Below are positions 42,930 to 53,634 of a stretch of DNA of 64,000 nt, piece by piece. The stretch lies in the NCBI GenBank assembly GCA_011525785.1, contig WYBT01000051.1:1-64000 (forward strand), read 5' to 3'. Origin of the DNA: Planctomycetaceae bacterium (GTDB taxonomy: Bacteria > Planctomycetota > UBA1135 > GCA-002686595). The translations under genes were made by a program, and so were the position numbers. Below the pieces are notes generated by a model. It worked only from the letters and a program-made list of their open reading frames with translations, did not search any database and was not told the DNA's origin. How positions within the stretch are numbered: position 1 is the stretch's first letter; every line of letters starts with the position of its first letter.

Positions 42930-45230
42930 ATGGAAGCGCCGCGCTCGCCCGGACTCTCCGAGAACCCTCGGTCGGACGTCGCTCCGCCGCGAACCCTCGG
43001 CGACTTCGTGCTCGAGCGTGTCATCGGACACGGTGGCATGGGAGAGGTCTGGCGCGCGCAGCAGCTGAGCGTCGCTCGTCCCATCGCGCTCAAGCTGCTT
43101 CCCGCTCACATGTCGATCGTGCCGCGCGCCGTGCTGCGTTTCCGGCGCGAAGCGGAGGCCGGCGGCCGCCTCTCGCACCCCAACATTGCACTCGTGTACT
43201 CGGCCGGACTCGTCGAGGGCCGTCTGTACATCGCCCAGGAGCTGATCGAGGGCGGGCAGTCGTTCGCCGACTGGATCAAGGCGACGCCACGCGACGGCCG
43301 CTTGGACTCGTCCCACTTCGATCTGGTGCGAGAGCGGATCGGACTCGTGGCGCGGGCGCTGCACTACGCCCACGGCGAAGGTGTCACCCACCGGGACATC
43401 AAGCCGCACAACCTCCTGCTCACCGCGCGCGGCGTCCCCAAGGTCGTGGACTTCGGCTTGGCGCGCGTCGACGACGGCTTCACGGTTTCGCAGAGCGGCG
43501 AGATCGCTGGGACCTTTGCGTACATGAGTCCTGAGCAGGCGCAGGCGCACGCGAGCGAGATCGACCATCGCACCGACGTCTTCAGCCTCGGGTCCACGCT
43601 GTACGAGTTGCTCACGCTGCAACAGCCGTTCACGGGCAACAGCGCATTCGAGATCTCGCACAAGATCATCCACGAGGCGCCGCAGGATCCGCGCGACGTG
43701 CGGCCCGAGGTTCCGACGGATCTCGCCGCCGCCTGCCTTCGCGCGCTCGCCAAACGCCGGGAAGATCGCTTCCAGTCCATGGCCGACTTCGCGGCCGCAC
43801 TCGCGGACGCGCGGCCGTCGGATTCGAGGCCCGAGACGCGAGCGGGTTCGCGCCGACGCACGTTTCCCGCGCTCATTGCCGTCGCCGCAGGCATCGCAGT
43901 TCTCCTGGGCCTGTGGATCGTTCGGCCCCCTGCGGCAGATCCCGGGGAGTCGCGTCACCTCGACCCCAGCGCCAACATCTACAAGCAGTCCGTCAACTAC
44001 GAAGAGTTGGCAGCAGTCGCGCGCCAACGGGTCGCCGAAGCGGAGGAGGAGCTAGCGAACCCACTCCCAGAGGAAGTGCTGCTAGAGCGGCTGCGCCAGA
44101 TCGTCGTGCCGCGCGTAGTCGTGCCGAAGTCTGTCGACCTCGCGGCCGCATTGGCCAGCATCGAGGAACTGAGGTTGCTTCCCATCACGTGTCGACCCGC
44201 CGTGCAGCGAAACGAGACGACGCGCGAACTCGATTTCCAGTTCCCCATCCGAGCGGATGCGCTGCTGACGCACATCGCGAGCGCCTCGTCGTCCGTCTGG
44301 TTCGCGACCGAGCGCGAGATCGTGTTCGCCCGGGAGCGTGAGTGGGGACCAGTTGAACTGCGAGTGCATCCACTGTCGGATCTGCTCGGGTTGGGAGCGG
44401 ACAGCGACGGATTGATCACCATGATCGACGGAATGGAAGCACCCACAATTGTGCTGAGCTCGGCCTCGTTCAGCACGCTCATTCAGGAGTTCGTCGCCGT
44501 CGGTTCATGGGAGTTGGTGGATGTGTCCATCGGCGAGACCGAACAAGCGATTATCGTCGCCCACGCTCCACGCGTTCACCGACGCGTGACGTCGTTGCTG
44601 GCCGGAATCCGCTGCTGCGTGCTCTTGGATCGGCCGGACCACCGCTTTTGGGACCACGTGAACCCCGGCACCGAGCACGCCTCGGAGGACGATAGAACCC
44701 GACTCATCGTCTCGAACATGAGCGTAGCTGCACCGCGTCAGGGAGCATCACTAGAGGTGTCGCTTGCGGAGATCGAGCGACAACTAGGCAGAGACGTGGT
44801 GGTCGAGTCGCGTGCGCCAGATCAGCCAGCGAGTTGGCCGTTTCGGGAACCTGACGTTGCTGTCGGCGCAGGCTCGACTTACAGACCGTTCAACGAGGTT
44901 TGTGCGTTGCCGTGGCGTGTGGTCGGCGGAGTCGTCCTGCTCGGTGGCTACGAGCACGACGTTCCGGCCGTGCTGCGAGCGTATCCAATTTGGGACCTTA
45001 CCTACGCGACTCGAGGCAAAGACCGAGGACCGTACATTGAGTTCCGTCAGGCCTACTCGAAGGAAACGATCGAGAATCTCGTTCGCGACTTGATCAAGCC
45101 CGCTTGGTGGAACGAGAACACGCGAATCACTTCCAGGGCCACAGATTCCGATCTGCTCTTGATCAGCGCCCCAGTCTCTTTGCACAGCGTGGTCGAGAAA
45201 CTGCTCGCCGAGCTGCGACTCAAGAAGTAG
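42930..45230 (+). CDS. Transmembrane Ser/Thr kinase with C-terminal secretin-N-like modules
   Basis: The 766-residue protein has a complete kinase domain at about 22-290: glycine loop IGHGGMGEVW, Lys in PIALKLLPA, catalytic GVTHRDIKPHNLLL, VVDFGLARVD and FAYMSPEQAQAH. A membrane helix follows near 310-330 (FPALIAVAAGIAVLLGLWIV). The outer part of 430 residues holds two copies of a small alpha/beta module, seen in planctomycete proteins, resembling secretin N/STN domains: a hydrophobic strand, LIxxIxxxxxxxSW, a free strand, and the helix HRRVTSLLAGIR or HSVVEKLLAELR at the end. The sensor ligand is unknown. Base composition in the second half is less GC-rich than the kinase part. Confidence 0.85.
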   Translation: MEAPRSPGLSENPRSDVAPPRTLGDFVLERVIGHGGMGEVWRAQQLSVARPIALKLLPAHMSIVPRAVLRFRREAEAGGRLSHPNIALVYSAGLVEGRLYIAQELIEGGQSFADWIKATPRDGRLDSSHFDLVRERIGLVARALHYAHGEGVTHRDIKPHNLLLTARGVPKVVDFGLARVDDGFTVSQSGEIAGTFAYMSPEQAQAHASEIDHRTDVFSLGSTLYELLTLQQPFTGNSAFEISHKIIHEAPQDPRDVRPEVPTDLAAACLRALAKRREDRFQSMADFAAALADARPSDSRPETRAGSRRRTFPALIAVAAGIAVLLGLWIVRPPAADPGESRHLDPSANIYKQSVNYEELAAVARQRVAEAEEELANPLPEEVLLERLRQIVVPRVVVPKSVDLAAALASIEELRLLPITCRPAVQRNETTRELDFQFPIRADALLTHIASASSSVWFATEREIVFAREREWGPVELRVHPLSDLLGLGADSDGLITMIDGMEAPTIVLSSASFSTLIQEFVAVGSWELVDVSIGETEQAIIVAHAPRVHRRVTSLLAGIRCCVLLDRPDHRFWDHVNPGTEHASEDDRTRLIVSNMSVAAPRQGASLEVSLAEIERQLGRDVVVESRAPDQPASWPFREPDVAVGAGSTYRPFNEVCALPWRVVGGVVLLGGYEHDVPAVLRAYPIWDLTYATRGKDRGPYIEFRQAYSKETIENLVRDLIKPAWWNENTRITSRATDSDLLLISAPVSLHSVVEKLLAELRLKK

Positions 45231-45282
45231 CCGCTCACTCCGGTCGCGCGGACCAGTCTCGGCGCGCCCACTCGACTCCGCC

Positions 45283-45763
45283 GCTCGGTGGCAGCCAATT
45301 GCTCATTGTCATCGGCCATTGCGTACTCGAGGCGCACGAGCGTCACGTCGACGCGCGGCCCGGGCCTCGACGACGGTTTGCGCCCGCTCGAAGACGTGAA
45401 GCTCCGCACGGGACTGCCGCTCGTCACCGACGTGCACGCGCCCGAGCAGTGCGCGTCCGCGGCCGAGGTCGTCGACATGACCGGCTTCGAGCACCTCTCC
45501 AAGTGCGAACGCCCCGTGATCTTCGACGCCACGCACTCGGTTCAAGAGCCCGGCGCGCTCGGCGCAACGACGGGCGGCGATCGCGTTTCGTCCCCGCTCT
45601 CGCGCGCGTCGCGGTCGCGACGGGCAACGTCGACGGGCTGCTCTTCGAAGTGCACCTCGATCCGGACAAGGCGCCGTCGGACGGCCCGAACATGGTGCGC
45701 CTCGCCGAGTTCCCCGCGATCCTCGACTCGTGCCTCGCGGTGCACCGTGCGCTCGTGCTCTGA
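45283..45763 (+). pseudogene. Decayed second copy of kdsA
   Basis: Alignment by eye with kdsA (42.0-42.8 kb) gives about 90% identity in long stretches. Pieces of the protein occur in different frames: QLLIVIGHCVLEA, then TSVTSTRGPGLDDGLRPLED, then MTGFEHLSKCERPVIFDATH, then GNVDGLLFEVHLDPDKAPSD to the end. Three lesions explain this: a 98-bp deletion (kdsA 42069-42166 missing), a 210-bp deletion between the two 11-bp GTCGTCGACAT repeats of kdsA (42301 and 42511), and a 1-bp deletion after GGCGGCGATCGC. The start codon region is also lost. The copy cannot make an enzyme, and it lies on the same strand just after the kinase. Confidence 0.88.
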
Positions 45764-45965
45764 TGTCGTTCTGGCAGTGCGTGGCAGGGCAGCCCAGAAG
45801 TGAGAATCCCTCGAAATGCGACCCCGCCAACGGAGAGTGCCCCGCGGACAACACTCGAACGGGCAAGTCTTCGGCAGTCCGAGCACGCTTTCTGGCTTTG
45901 GCACATGGTGTACACTCCTCGACGTGGATCGAATCGACATCCCGCCTACCGATCGAGGTTCACTC

Positions 45966-47240
45966 ATGCTTCCCAGCATTCTCTTCTTGGCAGTAGTCAG
46001 TTCAACATCTGGGTGCGCTGTGCTCTCAGAGCCGGTCACCGAGCTGCAACCCGCTATTTCGTCTCGCGAGTCGTTCGAGTCCGGAACCGTGATCGGCGGG
46101 CGCTTGGACCTCGAGTCACTGTGGATCGCTCCGGGCTCCGTGGTGTGGGTTGAGTCAGATCTCGATTTGCGTGTGAGCGAGGTTGTGCGCATCGAAGGAC
46201 TGCTCGTTGCGTTCGATGCCGCGCCGCTGGGCTTTCTTGACGCTCCAAACATCCGAATCACCAGCCCACTTGCCATCGACGTGATCGGGGAGATTCGCGG
46301 AGGCCGAGGGTTGGACGCGGCGAGCGGTCGCGGCGGAAACGGTTCTGCAATCCAGCTTTCTGCGCCGCTGGTGTTGATCGATGGCGAAGTGCGGGCGGGC
46401 GACGGAGGCCGCGGCGGCGCGGGCGCGAGCGGTGGAGACGGCGGAGATGCCAACGTCGAGGGCTACTTCAACGTGCGAGTGTCCGACGAGCGGCGTTTCA
46501 CACTGCGTGGTGGACGAGGCGGTGACGGTGGCTTCCCAGGAGGTGACGGCGGCTGGGGCGGCGCGGCAATCGCTCATGTCACCGAGTCCTTCGCTATCGC
46601 TTACTTGGAGAACTCGAAGTCTATCTCGGAGGCGTTGGCCGACTTCTCCGCTCTAGGAGCGAGCTCGACCGCGCTCAGCTGCCCGGCCGGCGGAAATGGC
46701 GGCGACGGCGGAAACTCGCAGTCTGGCGACGGCGGAAACGGAGTCCAAGGCGCAGATGGCACGCAGAGTTCGCCGATTGGCAAGAAGGGCGGGGACGGGC
46801 GGGCATCCCGCGATGCGACCGGCGGTGACGCCACGAGCGGTAAGAACGGGTCGGACTGCTGTCCCGACACGGGCGGCTCAGGCGGCAGCGGCGGCAAGGG
46901 CGGCAGCGCTCAGAGCGGGAAGGGCGGAAGTGGTGGAAAGGGTGGCCGCGGCTACAACACGGCCCAAGACCAAGGCGGAGATGGCGGCAACGCCGGCGAC
47001 AGCGGCAGCGCCAAGGGCGGCAAGTCCGGCGACGGTGGAAACGGCGGACGTCACCTGGGCGCAGCCGGCGCTGCGGGATCGGCTGGATCGGTGACGGTCG
47101 GCTCTCCCGGAACTCCAGGCTTGGGCGGCGAGGGTTCGCCAGGCGGCGCAGCAGGAGCGCCAGGATCACCGGGCACGCAAACGCAGTCGTCCATCGGCGC
47201 GACGGGCAGTCAAGGTGGGCCTTGCCCGCAACAGAACTGA
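45966..47240 (+). CDS. Glycine-rich PGRS/collagen-like lipoprotein
   Basis: The 424-residue protein has a lipoprotein signal (MLPSILFLAVVSSTSGC, lipobox ending TSGC). Residues about 20-150 are ordinary beta-rich sequence (VESDLDLRVSEVVRIEGLLV). From about residue 105 onwards, blocks of GGxGG appear (GDGGRGGAGASGGDGGDA, GNGGDGGNSQSGDGGNG, GKGGSGGKGGRG), and the tail has GSPGTPGLGGEGSPGGAAG triplets like collagen. The pattern resembles mycobacterial PGRS and myxobacterial/planctomycete Gly-rich surface proteins; a surface role is inferred. A small hairpin (47239-47261) overlaps its stop codon. Confidence 0.7.
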   Translation: MLPSILFLAVVSSTSGCAVLSEPVTELQPAISSRESFESGTVIGGRLDLESLWIAPGSVVWVESDLDLRVSEVVRIEGLLVAFDAAPLGFLDAPNIRITSPLAIDVIGEIRGGRGLDAASGRGGNGSAIQLSAPLVLIDGEVRAGDGGRGGAGASGGDGGDANVEGYFNVRVSDERRFTLRGGRGGDGGFPGGDGGWGGAAIAHVTESFAIAYLENSKSISEALADFSALGASSTALSCPAGGNGGDGGNSQSGDGGNGVQGADGTQSSPIGKKGGDGRASRDATGGDATSGKNGSDCCPDTGGSGGSGGKGGSAQSGKGGSGGKGGRGYNTAQDQGGDGGNAGDSGSAKGGKSGDGGNGGRHLGAAGAAGSAGSVTVGSPGTPGLGGEGSPGGAAGAPGSPGTQTQSSIGATGSQGGPCPQQN

Positions 47241-47342
47241 CGCGACGACTGTCAACGCGTCGGTTGCACTGCGCCGCCGAGACCTCGCGTGTCGAATCAG
47301 ACGGCGAGATGCCGGCGGCAGATCAGCCAGTGCGCGCCTCGG

Positions 47343-49184
47343 TCAGGGGCCAAACGTCACGTCGAGCCCGTTGGAGAGGTTGGTGGACTTCGAAGCGGGC
47401 GGATCGCGATACCAGGCCTGCGCGTAGAGCTTCGAGCCCACGCCGAACGGCGCGCCCAGAGCTCCCGGGTTCGCGCTCAGGAAGCTGTTCCAGTTCAGGC
47501 TGAACGAGCCGTCGCACTGAGCGAGTGTGCCGCCGGAGTTCGCGGCGCCCGTGCGCTGCGTCGGCGCCTTGATGCACAGGAAGCTCGAGCCCGAGCCCCA
47601 CGTGAACGGCGTGAAGCCCGAGTTGTCGACTCCGTAGAAGATCAGCCCGAGCTTCTGCCCCTCGACGCCGTTCGCAGAGATCACACAGGCGGTCGTCTGG
47701 CTCGCGCTGGGCTGCGCGCTGGCCGACATCACCGCCGCGCAGCCGTTCGTCGAAGTCCCCGCAGTGCAGTACGCGACCGGCAGGCCGCAGTTGTAGCGCA
47801 GACGCCCGTTCCACACGCGGCCCGCGACCGGCGCCGAGGCGAACAGGATCGGCTGCACGGACCCGGCCGTCAGGCGCAGATCCGCGTTCGAGTACGTCGG
47901 GTTGACGACCGGATTGAAGAGCGTCACAGCCTGCGAGCCACCACTGAGTGCGAGACAGAACCCCGTGACGCCCTGCGGCAACGGCAGGTCCGCGATGTCG
48001 ATCAGCGAAGCGCCGTTCTGCGCCTGCGACAGGCCGACGCCGCTCGTCGCCAGCGTCCAGCCGCTCGAACTCTGCTCGGCGCCGATGTGCGTCCCCGAGC
48101 GCGTGTACACGCTGAGGCTGAGCGCGGTCGGAGCGGCGGCCGTGGTGTTGAGCTCGATCTCGCTCAGTCGGATGCCGCCCGGGGTCAGCACCTCGACGTC
48201 GAAGAACACGGCGCCGCTCGCGGATTGCGTCGTGTTCCAAGCGAACAGCGTGGCGAGCGAAGGACCGTCGCACACCGCCGGCGCGGGCCCCAGATCCGTG
48301 AAGGTCCGCGCGCTCGACCAAGGCCCGGCGCCCTGGGGGTTCAGTGCACGCACGCGCCAGCTGTGCGGCCCGGGGCTCGACGCGTAGTTCAGTGAGGTCA
48401 GCGACGTCGACTGAACGACCCCGTCGACTTCGACCTCGTAGTTGGTCGCGCAAGCGGCAGCGGACCACACCAGGCGTACGTTCGGCCCGAACACGCTGAC
48501 CGACAGACCGGGCGAGGTCAGCGTCGGAGCAGCGCTCGGCGGCGCGGTGGTCGCAGGCGGCGTGCCAAAGCACAGCTGCACATCCGTCACCGAGCCAGAG
48601 TCGCCCGGCGACCAGTCGTAGAAGGTCACCGTCCAGACACCGATCGACGCGGGGATGGCGTCCATGCGGGTGTTGAAGATCCCGCTGACTCCGTTCGGCC
48701 ACGCGTTGCCGCCGCGGCCGAACAACTGGTCGTAGGCGCCGGGTTGGAAGATGCCCGGGCTCGAGCAGAACGCAGGCGGCGGCAGCACCACCGCAGTGCA
48801 CTCGGGGAGGATCGTGTAGTCGCCGTTGTAGTCGCAGCCGAACGACGCGCCGTTGGACGCGCTCATGCGGCAGAACATGTTGTGCGTGACGCCGCTGGGA
48901 TCGGTGAGCACCACCTGCAGGTCGCTGACCCAGGTGTGGACCAGTCCGAGCAGCTTCAACTCGGTGACGAAGTTCGCGCCAGGCGGCAGCGAGTTGACGG
49001 TGATCGGAAGCTGCGTCGGCGAGGTGGGCAGCGGGCCGAACGGATACACCGCGCCGCCTGTTCCCGCCGCGGGAATGGCGCCGCCGACTCCCGCGGCGAC
49101 GCAGGTCACGGTCTGGGCGCTCGCGGACGTGGAGAACGCGCTGAGTTGTGCGAGCAGGAGCGAAATAGCGAACGGCAAGCGCAT
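47343..49184 (-). CDS. Secreted P-domain/FN3 protein with CTAGTS-type C-terminal module
   Basis: The 613-residue protein has a signal peptide (RLPFAISLLLAQLSAFSTSASA). A proprotein-convertase P-domain-like region covers about 40-200 (HTWVSDLQVVLTDPSG and GVWTVTFYDWSPGDSGSVTD). A fibronectin-III-like domain follows (PNVRLVWSAAACATNYEVEV, SPGPHSWRVRALNPQGAGPW), then a beta-rich part, and the final 140 residues start AYCTAGTSTNGC and end AQAWYRDPPASKSTNLSNGL. This last module is homologous to the end of the protein at 32120. There is no protease active site. Probably an exported adhesin or surface protein. Confidence 0.78.
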   Translation of the reverse strand: MRLPFAISLLLAQLSAFSTSASAQTVTCVAAGVGGAIPAAGTGGAVYPFGPLPTSPTQLPITVNSLPPGANFVTELKLLGLVHTWVSDLQVVLTDPSGVTHNMFCRMSASNGASFGCDYNGDYTILPECTAVVLPPPAFCSSPGIFQPGAYDQLFGRGGNAWPNGVSGIFNTRMDAIPASIGVWTVTFYDWSPGDSGSVTDVQLCFGTPPATTAPPSAAPTLTSPGLSVSVFGPNVRLVWSAAACATNYEVEVDGVVQSTSLTSLNYASSPGPHSWRVRALNPQGAGPWSSARTFTDLGPAPAVCDGPSLATLFAWNTTQSASGAVFFDVEVLTPGGIRLSEIELNTTAAAPTALSLSVYTRSGTHIGAEQSSSGWTLATSGVGLSQAQNGASLIDIADLPLPQGVTGFCLALSGGSQAVTLFNPVVNPTYSNADLRLTAGSVQPILFASAPVAGRVWNGRLRYNCGLPVAYCTAGTSTNGCAAVMSASAQPSASQTTACVISANGVEGQKLGLIFYGVDNSGFTPFTWGSGSSFLCIKAPTQRTGAANSGGTLAQCDGSFSLNWNSFLSANPGALGAPFGVGSKLYAQAWYRDPPASKSTNLSNGLDVTFGP

Positions 49185-49537
49185 GGTGTGGATCCAGTTG
49201 GGTTGAGCGGGCCGCGGCGAACGCGCTGTGCGACCGAGCGATGCTCCAACACTACAGCGCTCGCGCGCAGCCCAAGTCACGCGGTTCCGCATTCAGCGCG
49301 CGACGCTCGACCCGACTCGCGCGCACAGTTCGCAGCGAACACCGCGGCGCTCGAGCGCCTCTTCGACGCCACGAGCACCCTGCGTCAACGGCACGACGAC
49401 ACGAGGCCAGTCCAGCGAGCCGTTTCGATGGATTCGACGTTTCGACTCCGCCGAATCAGACGACTGCGCGCGCAACTGCGAGGCTGCTCCCGATCGACGC
49501 GCACGTCGCGAGCCACGCGCGCTGTTTCGTCGCATCG
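49185..49537. other. Non-coding stretch between secreted-protein and phosphatase genes
   Basis: About 350 nt in which no frame looks like protein (the possible frames are runs of Arg and Ala) and no RNA gene is recognised. It includes the upstream region of the gene at 49184. Confidence 0.35.
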
Positions 49538-49572
49538 AGCTCCGGGCCGGCGAAACCGGCGCACTCGGAGCT
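49538..49572 (-). terminator. Two-part hairpin at the phosphatase stop codon
   Basis: An outer AGCTCCG/CGGAGCT stem (49538-49544 with 49566-49572) and an inner GCCGG/CCGGC stem with a CGAAA loop form a hairpin that starts at the TAG stop of the phosphatase gene on the minus strand. No T-run follows, so it may end transcription or protect the 3' end. Confidence 0.4.
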
Positions 49573-51249
49573 AACGCGCGACGTCGAGCACGCGGCCGTC
49601 GAGGCTCGGCGGAACCGGCAGGCCCGCGAGCGAGAGCAAGGTCGGCAGCACGTCGATCGAGCTCGCGGGTTCGGCGCTGCGGCCTGGAGCGACGCCCGGG
49701 CCGTAGAACAGGAGCGGGATCGCGCGGTCGTAGTCGTGCGGCGTGCCGTGGCTCGAACCGGCGGCCGTGCCGAACAAGTAGTTGCGCCGCCACAGCACCA
49801 CGATGTCACAGGTGCGCTCCTCGTCGAACGAGGCGGCTTCGAGCGCGATCAAGTGCGTGCGCGGCGCGGCGCCGCGGCGCGCGACGGACTCGAGTTCGTC
49901 GCAGCTGACCGCGTGCTCGATCCACGACGCTCCGGCGGCGAGCAGCTCCTCGACGTAGTGCGCGCGCACGTCGCTGGGAGCAACGCCGGCCTCGCGCATC
50001 CCCGCGAGCGAGAGCCGCACGCCGCGCGAGTGGTACGCGAGGTAGAAGTCCGCGCCGAAGCGCGCCGCCACGCGCGGGCGCACCGCTTCGAGCGCATCTC
50101 GAAGGAGCTTCGTCGACCAGCGGCCCGCATCGAGGCCGCGCGCGGCGAGCGTCTCGGGCAGCTCCATCACGCCGTGATCGGCGGTGAGCGATGCGAACCA
50201 GCGGCCGGGGCCGACGCGCTCGTCGAGCTGCGCGAACAGCGCGCCGAGTTGGCGATCGGCGCGCAGCAGGACGTCGGTGACTTCGACCGAGTCGGGCCCA
50301 TAACCGTGCCCCACCGTGTCGCACGAGCTCAAGCTCAAGCACAACAGATCGAGCGCGCCGCGTTCGCCCAGACCGAGTTCGCGCTGCGCCAGGCGCGCCA
50401 GCTCGCTCGACAGCACGTCGCCCGCGGGGCCGTCGTAGACCCACGAGGCCGCCAGCGCGAGCTGATCCTTGTCGAGTGCGCCGTCGAAGCGCGGCACGCG
50501 GTGCGGGAAGGCGCGCTCGCCCGGCCGGCCACGTTCGCCCTCGCGTTCGTCGGGCGCGGTGCGCGAGCCGTCGAAGTGCTCGGGCAACTGACTTCGCCAG
50601 CCGCGGCCGAACTCGCCCTGCGCGAGTTGCTCGAGCCAGCTCGCATTCCAGTCGCGCAGCCAGGGCGGCAGCTCGCTCGCGTACCAGCTCGAGGTGATGT
50701 AGCCGCCGCTGCGCTTGTCCCACCACAGCGCGAGGTCCGCGCGCCGGCCGCTCATGCCGATCGCGGAGCGGTCCTTGGCGCTGATCGCGACCACGCGCGA
50801 GCGCGGCGAAGCAGCGCGCAAGTGCTCGGCGAAGCCCTCCGAGCGGAAGTTGCGCGGCGAGCTCGCGCGCGAGCTGCCCACACCCGCGTTCGTCACCGCG
50901 CGCGCGTCGGGATCGTCGAAGCAGTACGTGCTGCGCGAGGCATCGAGCGCGATCCAGTCGTTGGCGACGATGCCGTGGCGCGCCGGCAGCAACGCGGTCC
51001 CGATGCAGGCGTGGCCCGGACCGGTCTCGGTCTCGCCGTAGCGCAGCTCAGCGCAGGTGAACTCGCGGCCCTCGCGCAACATGCGCCCCAGCCCGCCGGT
51101 CAGCCATGGCGCGAGGCGGTCGAGCTGCTCGGGGACCATCTGGTCGATCGACAAGCTCACGAGCAGCCGCACGTCGCGCTCGCTCGCAAGCTGCGATTGC
51201 GCGCGAACCGAACCGACGAGCAGTGCGAGCGCGAGGACGACTCGCACGC

Positions 51250-51253
<4 letters not shown>
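49571..51253 (-). CDS. Secreted alkaline phosphatase-superfamily enzyme (PafA-like)
   Basis: The 560-residue protein has a signal peptide (VSVRVVLALALLVGSVRAQS). It has the phosphatase/phosphodiesterase fold metals and nucleophile region: SLSIDQMVPEQLDRL, ETETGPGHACIGTALLPARHG (the Thr before GPGH is the probable nucleophile), SSCDTVGHGYGPDS, the metal-binding TADHGVMELPE, and GSSHGTPHDYDRAIPLLFYG. This fits calcium/zinc-type PafA-like phosphatases that release phosphate from organic esters outside the cell. The GTG at 51253 overlaps the stop of the sigma54 activator (GTGA). It may be regulated by that activator, but this is only inferred from position. Confidence 0.87.
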
Positions 51254-52962
<1,709 letters not shown>

Positions 52963-53015
52963 GAGAGACTCGCGCGGGTGGGCCGATGGGCGTCAGGGAG
53001 CTGGGCAAAGCTTGC

Positions 53016-53399
53016 TCACGCCACCCCAGGATCGCAGGTGGCGAGGTAGGACGCCAGCGCCGAAGCCCAGGCGCGCTCGACGACGGCGGCCGCGTGCTGC
53101 TGGACCGGCGCGAGCCCGCCTGCGGCAGCGACCAGCGCGCGCACGTCCAGGGCGCGGGCGGCGCAGAGCTCGGAAGCGTGCGCGCTGCGCGCCACCAGTG
53201 AGGCAACGGCGATGGTCGCGCTGCATCCGCGCACGGCGAGGCGCACCTCGAGGGCCTGCGGGGCGCCGTGCAGCTCCAGGTGCACCCAATCGCCGCAGAC
53301 GGCGTTCTCCGCCTGCCCCCCGGCCCCGCTGGCCGGCGCGGCCGGAGTGCGCCAGGGGTCGCGGAAGTGCTGCTCGAGCGGGGGCGGGAGGCGGGCCAT
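53016..53399 (-). CDS. IscU/NifU-like scaffold lacking the third cysteine
   Basis: The 127-residue protein resembles IscU/NifU N-domain Fe-S scaffolds. Cys35 lies in NAVCGDWVHLEL with Asp37, Cys59 in VRGCSATIAVASL, and the last conserved pair reads VQQHAA: His102 is kept but the cysteine after it (H-C in IscU) is Ala. IscU needs three cysteines to hold a [2Fe-2S] cluster, so this protein may bind metal in another way or act only as a partner. No iscS, sufS or other Fe-S assembly gene is visible nearby. The ATG at 53399 is the only good start. Confidence 0.7.
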   Translation of the reverse strand: MARLPPPLEQHFRDPWRTPAAPASGAGGQAENAVCGDWVHLELHGAPQALEVRLAVRGCSATIAVASLVARSAHASELCAARALDVRALVAAAGGLAPVQQHAAAVVERAWASALASYLATCDPGVA

Positions 53400-53433
53400 G
53401 AAAAGCCAAATTAGGCGCGCCCGAGCTCGAACA

Positions 53434-53458
53434 CAAACCGCATTGTGACAATGGTTTG
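53434..53458. promoter_or_regulatory. Imperfect palindrome, possible operator
   Basis: The palindrome CAAACC-G-CATTGT-G-ACAATG-GTTTG has two arms (CATTGT/ACAATG and CAAAC/GTTTG) around one central base. It lies between the IscU-like start and the divergent riboswitch promoter, a usual place for an operator. The binding factor is unknown. Confidence 0.4.
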
Positions 53459-53503
53459 GGAAAGGCGACTGGAGCCTGCGCACAAGCTCCTGGCGGGGTC
53501 GAT

Positions 53504-53531
53504 TTGCCCAATTGCGATTTCCCCGTATTCT
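53504..53531 (+). promoter_or_regulatory. Probable promoter of the riboswitch RNA
   Basis: TTGCCC (53504-53509) and TATTCT (53526-53531) lie 16 nt apart; each matches four of six sigma70 positions. Transcription would start near 53538, about ten bases before the aptamer, which fits a riboswitch leader. Confidence 0.45.
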
Positions 53532-53548
53532 TCGCGGCTCCAAGGATC

Positions 53549-53634
53549 GAGCGACAAGGGCTAACCAGCCGCGAGGCTGGGGCGCAAAGCCACGGGCCCC
53601 CCGGAAACCCCGGTGGGCAGCCGAGCTGCCGAAC
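53549..53634 (+). promoter_or_regulatory. c-di-GMP-I riboswitch (GEMM aptamer)
   Basis: The sequence has the GEMM-I pattern: GACAAGGGCTAACC, then the P2 hairpin CCAGCC-GCGA-GGCTGG with a GNRA tetraloop, the strongly conserved GCGCAAAGCC with the intercalating A between P2 and P3, the P3 stem ACGGGCCCCCCGGAAACC and the closing GGGCAGCCGAGCTGCCG. In the Vibrio Vc2 aptamer the matching core is GGGACGCAAAGCC with a GNRA tetraloop docked to a receptor in P3, and c-di-GMP stacks on the A of GCAAAG. The aptamer is placed on the plus strand, near the start of the 755-nt transcript proposed above. No recognised gene is directly downstream. Confidence 0.88.

Noticed and set aside
45890..45920. Sigma54-like promoter TGGCAC upstream of the glycine-rich lipoprotein
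   Set aside because: TGGCAC is present, but the GC element at the needed distance reads GTAC, not TTGC.
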